The notes under the pieces: model-generated
Database searches by the model: none
What the model was told of the DNA's origin: nothing
The model's input: the letters and a program-made list of their open reading frames with translations, nothing else
Translations under genes and position numbers: made by a program
DNA from: Pantoea ananatis LMG 2665
GTDB lineage: Bacteria > Pseudomonadota > Gammaproteobacteria > Enterobacterales > Enterobacteriaceae
DNA length: 64,000 nucleotides
NCBI RefSeq assembly: GCF_000710035.2
Contig: NZ_JMJJ01000008.1
Coordinates: forward strand, 55,729 to 119,728
Direction: 5' to 3'
Shown: in pieces, positions 1 to 9,152 of the stretch
Layout: each line of letters begins with the position of its first letter
How positions within the stretch are numbered: the stretch's first letter is position 1

Positions 1-67
1 CGGGAACTGGCGCATCAGTCACCATCCAGATGCCCTGCTCTTTTTTCAACTTAGCCAGTGCTTTCAT
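1..67 (-). CDS. tdh: L-threonine 3-dehydrogenase, N-terminal fragment (runs off left edge)
   Basis: Only the first 22 codons are inside the window. The minus strand reads MKALAKLKKEQGIWMVTDAP, matching the start of E. coli Tdh, the zinc-dependent dehydrogenase that oxidises L-threonine to 2-amino-3-ketobutyrate. It lies 9 bases downstream of kbl on the same strand, the usual kbl-tdh operon, so the two enzymes of threonine catabolism are co-expressed. The catalytic domain is outside the window and cannot be assessed. Confidence 0.9.
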   Translation of the reverse strand, partial: MKALAKLKKEQGIWMVTDAPVP

Positions 68-76
68 GGTTAATCC

Positions 77-1273
77 TCAGGCAATGACGCCAAGTTGTTT
101 ACCAATGCGCGTGAAAGCTGCCACCGCCGTTTCGAGTTGCTGCTGGCTGTGCGCTGCTGAAATTTGGGTTCGGATGCGTGCCTGACCTTTTGGCACAACC
201 GGATAGGAAAACCCGGTGACATAGATGCCTTCCTGTTGTAACAACTGAGCAAATTCCTGCGCGACGCTGGCTTCTCCCAGCATGACCGGAATGATGGCAT
301 GATCGGCGCCGGCCAGCGTAAAACCTGCCGATGTCATTTTTTCGCGGAAGAAACGTGCGTTGTCCCACAAGCGCTGACGCAAACCGTCGCCTTCGCTTAA
401 TAAATCCAGCACGCGAAGAGAAGCCGCAACAATTGCCGGTGCCAGCGAGTTAGAGAACAGATAAGGCCGTGAGCGCTGACGCAGCCATTCCACCACCTCT
501 GCTTTGGCAGCAGTGTAACCGCCTGATGCGCCGCCCAGCGCCTTGCCCAAAGTGCCGGTGATAATGTCGACCCGGCCCATGACGTCGCAGTACTCATGCG
601 TTCCGCGACCGGTACTTCCGACAAAGCCAACCGCATGGGAATCATCGACCATGACAAGTGCGGAATAGTCGTCTGCAAGATCGCAAATGGCGTTCAGATT
701 GGCGATCACGCCGTCCATTGAGAACACGCCGTCCGTGGCAATCATAATGGTCTTCGCCCCGTTATCCCTGGCTTCCTTCAGGCGGTCGCGCAGTTGCGCC
801 ATATCATTGTTAGCGTAACGATAGCGCTGTGCTTTACACAGGCGTACACCATCAATAATCGATGCATGATTGAGTGCATCAGAGATGATGGCATCTTCCG
901 CGCCCAGTAAGGTTTCAAACAGCCCGCCGTTGGCGTCAAAACAGGAGGAGTAAAGAATGGCGTCCTCCATTCCCAGAAAATCGGCGAGCTTTTTTTCCAG
1001 CTGTTTGTGTATATCCTGGGTACCGCAGATAAAACGCACGGATGCCATGCCAAAACCGTGCGAATCCATGCCCTCTTTGGCTGCCTGAATTAAGGCTGGG
1101 TGGTTGGCCAAACCCAGGTAGTTATTCGCGCAAAAGTTAATTACGGGACGATCAGGCCCGACCTCAATTTCTGCCTGTTGTGCGGAGGTAATAATACGTT
1201 CTTTTTTGAATAAACCTTCACGCTGGGCGGCGTCGAGTTGCTGCCGGATATGTTGGTAAAAATGCGCTGGCAT
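77..1273 (-). CDS. kbl: 2-amino-3-ketobutyrate coenzyme A ligase
   Basis: 398-residue PLP enzyme that cleaves 2-amino-3-ketobutyrate with CoA to glycine and acetyl-CoA, the second step of threonine degradation after Tdh. The fold-type I signature [10 protein letters not shown] carries the PLP-binding lysine at about residue 244, and the [11 protein letters not shown] strand that contacts the cofactor is intact. The start chosen (MPAHFYQ) gives exactly the E. coli length and has an AGGAG box 8 bases upstream; an in-frame ATG 33 bases earlier lacks one. It is first in the kbl-tdh operon and divergent from hldD. Confidence 0.96.
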   Translation of the reverse strand: MPAHFYQHIRQQLDAAQREGLFKKERIITSAQQAEIEVGPDRPVINFCANNYLGLANHPALIQAAKEGMDSHGFGMASVRFICGTQDIHKQLEKKLADFLGMEDAILYSSCFDANGGLFETLLGAEDAIISDALNHASIIDGVRLCKAQRYRYANNDMAQLRDRLKEARDNGAKTIMIATDGVFSMDGVIANLNAICDLADDYSALVMVDDSHAVGFVGSTGRGTHEYCDVMGRVDIITGTLGKALGGASGGYTAAKAEVVEWLRQRSRPYLFSNSLAPAIVAASLRVLDLLSEGDGLRQRLWDNARFFREKMTSAGFTLAGADHAIIPVMLGEASVAQEFAQLLQQEGIYVTGFSYPVVPKGQARIRTQISAAHSQQQLETAVAAFTRIGKQLGVIA

Positions 1274-1501
1274 TATCCTGCTCCTGATAAGGTGGAAATC
1301 TGGCAAATATTACTGAACATATCGCCTTTCTACGCTTAATCGACCAAAAGAATGTTAATTTTGCAGCATAGTTCACGCCATTCTGTTGGATGTGGAGGAC
1401 CTTACAGAGTCATCTGGCTGTCTGGAGCGGGATGAAATGTTATGATGTAGGCATTACGTGTGAAATGTCCCGTTTCAACTCAAAACTTTAAAGGTAACAG
1501 T

Positions 1502-2434
1502 ATGATTATCGTAACCGGCGGCGCAGGAATGATCGGCAGCAATATTGTCAAAACGCTGAACGATCGCGGTCACAACGACATTCTGGTCGTGGATAACCTT
1601 AAAGATGGCACCAAGTTCGTGAATCTGGCCGATCTGGATATCGCTGATTACATGGATAAAGAAGAATTCCTGACCTATATCATGTCAGGCGAAGATCTTG
1701 GTCCGATTGAAGCCGTTTTTCACGAAGGTGCCTGCTCAGCCACCACCGAGTGGGACGGTAAGTACATGATGGATAATAACTATCAGTATTCTAAAGATCT
1801 GCTGCACTTCTGTCTTGAGCGTGAAATTCCGTTCCTTTACGCTTCTTCTGCCGCCACCTATGGTGGACGCAATGAGAATTTCATTGAAGAGCGCCAGTAC
1901 GAACAGCCACTGAATGTCTACGGCTATTCAAAAATGCTGTTCGACCACTACGTGCGTCAGATCCTGCCTGAAGCCTCCTCGCCGGTATGCGGCTTTCGCT
2001 ACTTTAACGTTTACGGCCCGCGTGAAAGTCATAAAGGCAGCATGGCAAGCGTGGCGTTTCATTTAAACACGCAGATTAGCAATGATGAAAATCCAAAGCT
2101 GTTTGAAGGCAGCGACGGCTTTAAACGTGATTTTATTCATGTCGATGATGTGGTGTCGGTGAATCTGTGGTGCTGGGAGAATGGGATTTCCGGCATCTAT
2201 AACTGCGGAACAGGCCGCGCCGAATCCTTCCAGGAAGTGGCAGATGCGGTGCTTAATTTTCACCAGAAAGGCCAGATTGAGTACATTCCTTTCCCTGACA
2301 AGCTGAAAGGCCGCTACCAGGCTTACACGCAGGCCGACCTGTCTAAATTACGCGCAGCGGGTTACGACAAACCGTTTAAGACCGTGGCACAGGGCGTTTC
2401 TGAATATATGGTTTGGTTAAATCGCAACGTCTAA
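1502..2434 (+). CDS. hldD: ADP-L-glycero-D-manno-heptose 6-epimerase
   Basis: 310-residue cytoplasmic NADP-dependent epimerase making ADP-L-glycero-D-manno-heptose, the donor for inner-core heptosyltransferases. The N-terminal [10 protein letters not shown] dinucleotide-binding loop (residues 5-14) and the catalytic YGYSK motif (Tyr140, Lys144) are present, and the length equals E. coli HldD (RfaD). The start is the ATG after AAAGGTAACAGT; a longer in-frame start 42 bases upstream adds residues not found in the family. It opens the LPS core operon, 17 bases before waaF. Confidence 0.97.
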   Translation: MIIVTGGAGMIGSNIVKTLNDRGHNDILVVDNLKDGTKFVNLADLDIADYMDKEEFLTYIMSGEDLGPIEAVFHEGACSATTEWDGKYMMDNNYQYSKDLLHFCLEREIPFLYASSAATYGGRNENFIEERQYEQPLNVYGYSKMLFDHYVRQILPEASSPVCGFRYFNVYGPRESHKGSMASVAFHLNTQISNDENPKLFEGSDGFKRDFIHVDDVVSVNLWCWENGISGIYNCGTGRAESFQEVADAVLNFHQKGQIEYIPFPDKLKGRYQAYTQADLSKLRAAGYDKPFKTVAQGVSEYMVWLNRNV

Positions 2435-2451
2435 AGGAATAGATACCGGTA

Positions 2452-3510
2452 ATGAAAATTCTGGTGATCGGCCCGTCGTGGGTCGGCGATATGATGATGT
2501 CGCAAAGTCTCTATCGTACCCTAAAGGCCGAACATCCTGACGCAGTGATTGATGTGATGGCACCTGCGTGGTGCCGTCCTTTACTTTCACGGATGCCTGA
2601 AGTGAATCAGGCGCTGGCGATGCCGCTGGGTCATGGCGCGTTAGCGCTTGGCGAGCGCCGTCGACTGGGCAAATCGCTCCAGGCCAGCCATTATGACCGC
2701 GCTTATGTTTTACCCAACTCTTTTAAATCAGCGCTGGTTCCCTTTTTTGCCGGGATCAAGCGCCGTATTGGCTGGCGCGGAGAAATGCGTTACGGCCTGT
2801 TAAACGATTGTCGGGTACTGGATAAAGCCGCGTTTCCGCTTATGGTTGAGCGCTATGTGGCTCTGGCTTATGACTCACCAGTCCGCTCAGCGCGGGAACT
2901 GCCGCAACCCCTGCTAACGCCTCAGCTACAGGTCAGTGAACAGGAAAAAAGTGAGACGTCCGCGCAGTTTCAGCTGACTCCCGAGCGGCCGACGATTGGT
3001 TTTTGTCCCGGTGCAGAGTTTGGGCCGGCAAAACGCTGGCCGCATTTTCACTATGCGACGCTTGCCCAGCAGTTAATCAGTGAGGGTTATCAGATTCTGC
3101 TGTTTGGCTCGGCAAAAGATCATTCCACCGGTGAAGAAATCCTGTCTTCGCTACCGGAAGCGAGCCGTGCGCATTGCCGCAATCTGGCTGGCGAAACGCA
3201 GCTGGAACAGGCTGTTATTCTGCTGGCTCAGTGCCACGCAGTGGTCAGTAATGATTCGGGCCTGATGCATATTGCCGCAGCGTTAAACCGACCGCTTGTC
3301 GCCTTATATGGTCCCAGCAGCCCTGACTTTACGCCGCCTCTGTCTAATCGGGCACGTATTCTCCGTTTAATTAGCGGCTATCATCGTGTACGCAAAGGCG
3401 ATGCCGGGCAGGGCTATCACCAAAGTCTTATCGATATTCAGCCCGCACAGGTTCATGAAACATTGAGCACGTTGTTGCGCGAAGTCCAGGAGGGGACATG
3501 CACGTCCTGA
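2452..3510 (+). CDS. waaF: ADP-heptose:LPS heptosyltransferase II
   Basis: 352-residue GT9 glycosyltransferase that adds the second heptose of the LPS inner core at the cytoplasmic face of the inner membrane. It starts with the family motif MKILVIGPSWVGDMMMSQSL and has the C-terminal donor-site block SNDSGLMHIAAAL followed by LYGPSSP. Length is close to E. coli WaaF (348). The last 13 bases overlap waaC, so the two heptosyltransferases are probably translationally coupled. Confidence 0.96.
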   Translation: MKILVIGPSWVGDMMMSQSLYRTLKAEHPDAVIDVMAPAWCRPLLSRMPEVNQALAMPLGHGALALGERRRLGKSLQASHYDRAYVLPNSFKSALVPFFAGIKRRIGWRGEMRYGLLNDCRVLDKAAFPLMVERYVALAYDSPVRSARELPQPLLTPQLQVSEQEKSETSAQFQLTPERPTIGFCPGAEFGPAKRWPHFHYATLAQQLISEGYQILLFGSAKDHSTGEEILSSLPEASRAHCRNLAGETQLEQAVILLAQCHAVVSNDSGLMHIAAALNRPLVALYGPSSPDFTPPLSNRARILRLISGYHRVRKGDAGQGYHQSLIDIQPAQVHETLSTLLREVQEGTCTS

Positions 3511-4466
3511 TCGTCAAAACCTCCTCCATGGGAGACGTACTGCATACGCTGCCAGCACTCACCGATGCCATGCATGCCCTGCCCGGAATACGCTTTGACT
3601 GGGTGGTGGAAGAAAATTTTGCACAAATCCCGACCTGGCATCCGGCAGTGGATAAGGTTCTGCCTGTCGCCATTCGACGCTGGCGCAAACACTGGTTTGG
3701 CAGCCTGCAGCGTGAAGAGCGCGTGCGTTTCAAGCGTGAGCTTCAGTCTCGTGACTACGACATCGTGATCGACGCTCAGGGGCTGATTAAGAGCGCCGCG
3801 CTTGTGACTCGTCTGGCTAAAGGCGTTAAGCACGGCCTGGACAATCGTAGTGCGAGAGAACCTTTCGCCAGTTGGTGGTATGACAAAAAGCACGAGATCA
3901 GCAAGCAACAACATGCAGTCGAGAGGACGCGTGAGCTGTTTGCTAAAAGTCTGGGTTACGATAAACCCCCGTCTCAGGGGGATTATGCAATTGCCGGCCA
4001 TTTTCTGAAGCCCTTATCACAGCATGAGAGCCCTTATCTGGTATTTCTTCATGCCACTACCCGTGATAACAAGCACTGGCCAGAAGCTCACTGGCGAGAG
4101 TTGATTGAACGTGTCCGGCCAGCGGGCTTGCGTGTAAAGCTGCCGTGGGGCGCTGAACATGAACATCAGCGTGCGCTGCGTCTGGCTGAAGGTTTTGAGC
4201 ACGTAGAAGTCTTGCCTAAGCTTTCTCTTGAAGCCGTAGCACAGCAGTTGGCAGGCGCAGATGCCGTAGTGTCGGTAGATACAGGGCTGAGCCATCTGAC
4301 CGCCGCACTAGACAGGCCCAATATCACGTTATATGGCCCCACCGATCCGGGTTTGATTGGGGGTTATGGGCAAAATCAGTATGTTTTGCGGCCTGCAGAG
4401 GGCAGCAAATTAGCAGACATTAGCGCTAAGGACGTCGCGGATATGGTCTTTGAGATTCTTGTATGA
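3498..4466 (+). CDS. waaC: ADP-heptose:Kdo2-lipid A heptosyltransferase I
   Basis: 322-residue GT9 enzyme that puts the first heptose on Kdo2-lipid A. It shows the N-terminal MHVLIVKTSSMGDVLHTLPAL acceptor-domain signature of WaaC and the donor-domain block SVDTGLSHLTAAL then LYGPTDP. The AGGAGG box lies inside the end of waaF. The stop overlaps the next glycosyltransferase start by four bases (ATGA), continuing the coupled hldD-waaF-waaC series. Confidence 0.96.
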   Translation: MHVLIVKTSSMGDVLHTLPALTDAMHALPGIRFDWVVEENFAQIPTWHPAVDKVLPVAIRRWRKHWFGSLQREERVRFKRELQSRDYDIVIDAQGLIKSAALVTRLAKGVKHGLDNRSAREPFASWWYDKKHEISKQQHAVERTRELFAKSLGYDKPPSQGDYAIAGHFLKPLSQHESPYLVFLHATTRDNKHWPEAHWRELIERVRPAGLRVKLPWGAEHEHQRALRLAEGFEHVEVLPKLSLEAVAQQLAGADAVVSVDTGLSHLTAALDRPNITLYGPTDPGLIGGYGQNQYVLRPAEGSKLADISAKDVADMVFEILV

Positions 4467-5632
4467 AGAAACTCCACATCATTAACCTTGAAAAAATGGG
4501 TGGTGTTGAACGCCTGTTCCTGCAGTACATCAATGATTTTTCTGACGGAAATGATGATGTGATATGCATCAGTAATGAGATAGACGATGATATTCGTCGT
4601 CACATTCCTCAACAAAAAATCACCTTTGCCAATCGTTGGGTAAATGGCCTGAAATATAAAGTCCCGCAATTTCTTCGGAAATATTTGCTAAAAAAACGCA
4701 TTGAGGCAAGTGATGCCGATGTAATAGTGGTTTGGGATTTAATTCCAGGACTGCCAGCAAAACCCAGGCGGGCTGCTCTGGTCTATTACGATCATGGCTG
4801 CTCATGGCGTTATCCAAAAAATAAAAAAACGCTTAACTTTATGGCAATGCTGGACGGCGTGATTTCAGCCTCATACGCGTCAAACCGGGTGATGCATCAC
4901 CGCTTCAACCTACCTTGCCCGCATCACGTCGTGATAAACCGAATCATGTTGCCGCAGGGGATAAATTCCGCAATCAGAACGCTAAAAAATCCGCTCAGGC
5001 TAGGAACGGCATCTCGCCAGGTTAGCCTGAAAGGCATTAGCGTAGGACTTTTAACGCTTAAAGAATTACGCCAACGTGGACACAACGTTGTGTTGGAAAT
5101 TGCGGGAAAAGGGCCCGATCATGACGCCTTCGTGGCGCTTGCTGAGCGTTTGAATATTAGTCAGTTTGTTACCTTCAGCGGTTTTCAGCATGATATGAGC
5201 GCCTTTTTTAATCGCACAGATATCTATCTCAGTACACCTGTCACTGAGCCATTTGGCCTTTCCTGTATGGAAGCGCTTTATTTTGGTGTACCGGTTATTT
5301 TCCCCATGATTGACGGCCAACCTGAAGTCGTTGGTCATCAGCAGTGTGGCATTGGATTACCCCCCTCCGTTACAATTGATGAGCATGAGAAATTAACTGG
5401 TATACGCGTTGATTTCCCCTATCAGGTCTACGAACCTGTCCGTGATGTTATGGAAGAAGCCAGGCTGGTTTCACATATTGATTGCGCCAACGCGGTGGAA
5501 GTCTTGTCGGTGCCTGAAACGTATCAGCGATTTAGTGAAGCCGCTAAAGCCTGGACAGTAGAACATTTCGACTATGCGCTGTTTAAGACAGAATTCAACG
5601 ATGCTTTAAAGGATGTTATAATTAAAAAATGA
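4463..5632 (+). CDS. Glycosyltransferase family 4, LPS core (acceptor unknown)
   Basis: 389-residue GT-B protein. The N-terminal half has the acceptor-domain GGVERLF motif; the C-terminal half has the EPFGLSCMEALYFGVPVI block with the EX7E pair typical of retaining GT4 enzymes. It starts inside waaC (ATGA overlap) and ends inside waaL (ATGA overlap), so a role in outer-core assembly before O-antigen ligation is likely. Which sugar it transfers and where cannot be read from the sequence. Codon use is more A+T-rich than waaC, common for variable outer-core genes. Confidence 0.85.
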   Translation: MKKLHIINLEKMGGVERLFLQYINDFSDGNDDVICISNEIDDDIRRHIPQQKITFANRWVNGLKYKVPQFLRKYLLKKRIEASDADVIVVWDLIPGLPAKPRRAALVYYDHGCSWRYPKNKKTLNFMAMLDGVISASYASNRVMHHRFNLPCPHHVVINRIMLPQGINSAIRTLKNPLRLGTASRQVSLKGISVGLLTLKELRQRGHNVVLEIAGKGPDHDAFVALAERLNISQFVTFSGFQHDMSAFFNRTDIYLSTPVTEPFGLSCMEALYFGVPVIFPMIDGQPEVVGHQQCGIGLPPSVTIDEHEKLTGIRVDFPYQVYEPVRDVMEEARLVSHIDCANAVEVLSVPETYQRFSEAAKAWTVEHFDYALFKTEFNDALKDVIIKK

Positions 5633-6885
5633 AACTAAATCATTTAATCTTTAAAAAAGAAGCGCCTGCCAACTTTTTCAGCCAGCTTATTTTTATCGGA
5701 TGTGCTATCGCCTTTATTACTTCGCCATTTGGATGGGCCTTTGGCAGGAACGTTTTTTATCTTTCCAGCTATCTGGCTTTTCTGGTCATCGTTTTTCATC
5801 TCAGATTTTACATTGCTGACAAAAAAAACCTGATTCTCCCTGGTGCGTTTTTTGCTGTCGGGATCATCAGCATTATCTGGACAGCCATGTATAAACAACC
5901 TGGCGATTTCATTAGTCTGTACCGGCAGTACCAATCAACCGGACGATTACAAATCGCCGCAGCGTTTGTTCTACTGGCGATGCTTAATACAAAGATAGCG
6001 CTACAAAAAAATACCGTGCTGGCAGCCCTTGTTTGCGGGCTTGCGGTAAATAGCTATGCCATTTATCAGGGGGTTTTCTTACACATAGCGCGTGTAGAGC
6101 TGAATTTTGATCGAGCAACGGTTGCTGCCTACATCATTACCGCAGTCAATCTGATATTCATTAAAGCCGTATTACTTTTAAAAACCCGCCACAGAGTGTT
6201 GCTTTTTTTGGCAGCTTTCGCCTTTACCTATGCTTCCATTCTGTTGACTGGAACCCGTGCAGCTATGCTGGCTTATCCCGTGTTGGCTTTAATGATTGTA
6301 CTCATGAGCACACATGTGATTAATCGTCGTCACAAAATTATTCTGTTCATCCTGGTGCCCATCATGCTCCTGCTCAGCGCTGCACTTTTTCATAAAGTCA
6401 TCACTATGCGTATACAGCAGTTCAATCAGGATATTGCGCATATGCATGAGCAAACGGGAGAAAACTCAATCATCTCACGCTTAAGCATGCAAACCGTTGC
6501 ATTTCGCACCAGCCTTGAAGCCCTGTGGGGAGAGTCTGCAGAGCAACGAGCGGCAGAAGCAAAAGTGATTGTTGCACAAGAACCTTCGCTTTATGGGGCA
6601 TTACCCTACCTTACCGTTCATATGCACAATGAAGTGATGGAAACGTTCTCGATTAAGGGCATTGTGGGTCTGTTAGCGTTGGCAGGTTTATATCTTTGCT
6701 TATTACGCAGCGCATTCACGCCTTACCGCAATCCCGCACTCTTCGCAGTCACAGTATCTTTGATCACCTATGGCCTGAGCGACGTGATATTTTTCAGCAC
6801 TGAGGGAACCCTCATCTATTGTCTGGCCGTCATCATCAGTGGCTTATTAGTTAAAACACCGTCTGTATTACAGGAAGCGAAGTAA
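5629..6885 (+). CDS. waaL: O-antigen ligase, Wzy_C/WaaL family
   Basis: 418-residue multi-pass inner-membrane protein with about ten hydrophobic segments and a long periplasmic stretch between about residues 255 and 330. The Wzy_C signature LLTGTRAAMLAYP (about residue 205) and the periplasmic HMHNEVMETFSIKG block, with the His region important in WaaL ligases, are present. WaaL moves undecaprenyl-linked O-antigen to the finished lipid A-core. Sitting inside the core cluster rather than in a wzx/wzy locus favours ligase over polymerase. The gene overlaps both neighbours by one to four bases. Confidence 0.9.
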   Translation: MKLNHLIFKKEAPANFFSQLIFIGCAIAFITSPFGWAFGRNVFYLSSYLAFLVIVFHLRFYIADKKNLILPGAFFAVGIISIIWTAMYKQPGDFISLYRQYQSTGRLQIAAAFVLLAMLNTKIALQKNTVLAALVCGLAVNSYAIYQGVFLHIARVELNFDRATVAAYIITAVNLIFIKAVLLLKTRHRVLLFLAAFAFTYASILLTGTRAAMLAYPVLALMIVLMSTHVINRRHKIILFILVPIMLLLSAALFHKVITMRIQQFNQDIAHMHEQTGENSIISRLSMQTVAFRTSLEALWGESAEQRAAEAKVIVAQEPSLYGALPYLTVHMHNEVMETFSIKGIVGLLALAGLYLCLLRSAFTPYRNPALFAVTVSLITYGLSDVIFFSTEGTLIYCLAVIISGLLVKTPSVLQEAK

Positions 6886-7874
6886 TGCAAACGCGTGACT
6901 GGCTGCTAAGCATCATTATTCCTTTATACAATAGTCAGGATTATATCGTTCCCTGTCTGACATCCTTGTTTACCCAAATTGACCCTGATATTCAGGTCAT
7001 CATTATCGATGATGGGTCGACAGACCTTTCAGCCCAGCGTGTGAAAGAATTTCTCAAGACTTATCCTTCAGCTTGTGTTGAATTCATTCAGCAGGCTAAC
7101 CAGGGGGTTGCCGCAACCCGCAATGTTGGCCTGTCAAAAGCTAAAGGAAAATTTATTACCTTTTTGGACGCTGATGATCTACTCAGTAAAAATTATCTAT
7201 CAGTTATCCGACCGTTATTACTCTCCGATCAAGACGATCTGATTGATTTTAACTACGCACGCTTTGAAAACACGCCCCCTGAAGCATCAGAAAACGAATT
7301 GCCTCAACGTGTCGCTTACGATTTTTCCGTTCAGGGGCTGAATTGTCTGCGTCCGCTTTTTATCCGATCGATGTGGCATTTATGGAACCGCATATACAGA
7401 AACAGTCTGCTGGAAGGTGAGGCTTTTGAAGTCGGCAGACGTTACGAAGACGTTATCTTTACGCCATTTCAATATCTCAAAACACAGCGTATCGCTCATC
7501 TTGAAAATACGCTCTACTACTACCGCGATAATCAGCAGGGCATCACACGGAATGTCCGTATGAGTGACATTGAGGACATGCTATTCGCCATGAATAAAAT
7601 GTGTGCAATGGCACAGTCTGACACTGAGCTGCGTCGACTGGCTGCAGGGATGATAGTGAACTGCTTTAATGAAGTGAAAAGCATGTCGAAAGCGGTTTTT
7701 GGTTATTATCATTACGATAAACAAACCAGGCTGGCCATTAAGTCAGCCGCACGCCTTTGTAGGGGCCATTGCAAAACAAAAAAGTTTTGGCAAATGCGCT
7801 ATCCCGAAGTCGACACGCTTTTTTCGTGGTTGCGATTTAAGGCCCGCAAATCTGTTCCTGAAGCGAATCAGTGA
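6885..7874 (+). CDS. Glycosyltransferase family 2, LPS core (acceptor unknown)
   Basis: 329-residue GT-A enzyme. It opens with LLSIIIPLYNSQDYI, then VIIIDDGSTD and FLDADDLLS (the DXD metal and nucleotide-sugar site), all within the first 100 residues. Its ATG overlaps the waaL stop (TAATG). Its end overlaps the convergent deacetylase by 38 bases, marking the end of this co-oriented block. A probable outer-core sugar transferase; donor and linkage are unknown. Confidence 0.86.
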   Translation: MQTRDWLLSIIIPLYNSQDYIVPCLTSLFTQIDPDIQVIIIDDGSTDLSAQRVKEFLKTYPSACVEFIQQANQGVAATRNVGLSKAKGKFITFLDADDLLSKNYLSVIRPLLLSDQDDLIDFNYARFENTPPEASENELPQRVAYDFSVQGLNCLRPLFIRSMWHLWNRIYRNSLLEGEAFEVGRRYEDVIFTPFQYLKTQRIAHLENTLYYYRDNQQGITRNVRMSDIEDMLFAMNKMCAMAQSDTELRRLAAGMIVNCFNEVKSMSKAVFGYYHYDKQTRLAIKSAARLCRGHCKTKKFWQMRYPEVDTLFSWLRFKARKSVPEANQ

Positions 7875-8844
7875 CGGCACCGAGTGCCGTTTTTTTCTTC
7901 AGGGCATATTCGGTCAAGGTCATACCCTGGGTACGTTCCTGAAGCCAGCTGAACAGCTGCTCTAAATCATCGTAAAGACGGTCAATGTCTGCGTCGTTTT
8001 TAAACGTCGGGCTGCCGTCAGGCATAAACTCCGATGAATGCAGCATAAATTCAACATAGTCGTTTCCCTGCGACAGCGTTTGCTCAACGACATGCTTCAT
8101 TTGCGCCAGATTCCCGCCCACAGGCCGCAGCCAGTTTACCCGAGGTCCTCTCGACTTACCCCTGACGTTGTCCCAGACTTTTTTAAACTGGTTTTTCAAC
8201 ATGCCATGCCGGTACTGAATGCTCATCGGCAATTCCAGTAAGGTTGAGCTGCCAGGCTTGGAAATATCGTTGATGTCGACATAGTAGGCCTGGTCAGGAA
8301 AATGGCGGTAATCTGTACCGCCTTTCCCCTGGGGAGCACCGGGAGAACTACGCCAGTCCACGCGCGGCGTCACAGAGCAGTCGACCAGATAGCCATGATC
8401 GATCAATGCACGTGCATAAACTTCATTGAAGGCCCAGCGGCCTGCACGGTGACTACGCATTTTAGTTTCAAATGCCGTTTCAAGCAGGTCGGTCATATAG
8501 GCGACCTTATCGTGCAGTATCGACTCTGGATATTCGATCAAATAAGGCTGGTAACGCCAGTCATCCTCCGTAAGTGCATAGTCAGGAGGGCTGTACCAGG
8601 CATGTAAATGCATGCCTATTTCACCCTGATTACGCTCAAGAAGATCTCGTCCGAACTCGACATAAGCCGGATCGCAAGCCATTTCATAATTAGTAAGCCA
8701 CGTCGGTTTGAACGCGTATTTCTCGCAAAGCGACTGAAAACGCGGTAGAAAGCGGACATTATGTGTGGTGACATTGCCGCTGCGGTTGCGCCAGAGGTTG
8801 TCACCTTCCGTATCGAGAGTGATTAAAAATGCCGGTTTATCCAT
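7837..8844 (-). CDS. wabN: Polysaccharide deacetylase-like protein, probable LPS-core GlcNAc deacetylase (WabN-like)
   Basis: 335 residues with a NodB-like order of motifs: LITLDTEGD at residues 8-15, GMHLHAW at 77-83 (metal-binding His pair), SHRAGRW at 131-137, and a late FMLHSSE at 267-272. No signal peptide is seen, so it acts in the cytoplasm. In Klebsiella and Serratia cores, WabN removes the acetyl group from the GlcNAc added by WabH, giving free glucosamine; here the gene is next to and divergent from a WabH-like transferase, which supports the same pathway. It is one of two minus-strand genes inside the cluster. The deacetylase family is clear; the wabN name is inference. Confidence 0.78.
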   Translation of the reverse strand: MDKPAFLITLDTEGDNLWRNRSGNVTTHNVRFLPRFQSLCEKYAFKPTWLTNYEMACDPAYVEFGRDLLERNQGEIGMHLHAWYSPPDYALTEDDWRYQPYLIEYPESILHDKVAYMTDLLETAFETKMRSHRAGRWAFNEVYARALIDHGYLVDCSVTPRVDWRSSPGAPQGKGGTDYRHFPDQAYYVDINDISKPGSSTLLELPMSIQYRHGMLKNQFKKVWDNVRGKSRGPRVNWLRPVGGNLAQMKHVVEQTLSQGNDYVEFMLHSSEFMPDGSPTFKNDADIDRLYDDLEQLFSWLQERTQGMTLTEYALKKKTALGAVTDSLQEQICGP

Positions 8845-9152
8845 GACTTATCCAATAATCGGTAGAGATTATCCTGACTATGTTACGCAGGGTAGTCATT
8901 CCGCGCAAAAATATAATTGCAATTGGTTTGGTTTTTATTCGTAGTCATCAATGGCCTGATAACCTAAGATAATTCCCGTAGTCAGCGGGGCCTTTATTTT
9001 GTAACGCCTTGAATAAAATAGCGTTGTGGTGTTTTCCCTATTGAAAAACTGCGTCAGATCCCCACTATTTTGCTCTGTTATGGCGAGTTTACTGCCGTGC
9101 GCTTTATGCTTTAGGCCATTCACAGTGCTGGCGGCGTCTTTGAGGTGATAAT
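8845..9152 (+). other. Divergent intergenic region between deacetylase and WabH-like gene
   Basis: 308 bases separating two divergently transcribed LPS genes. It should hold promoters for both. No operator, JUMPstart or ops element was recognised. A minus-strand frame crosses it but has no supported start or family resemblance. Confidence 0.5.
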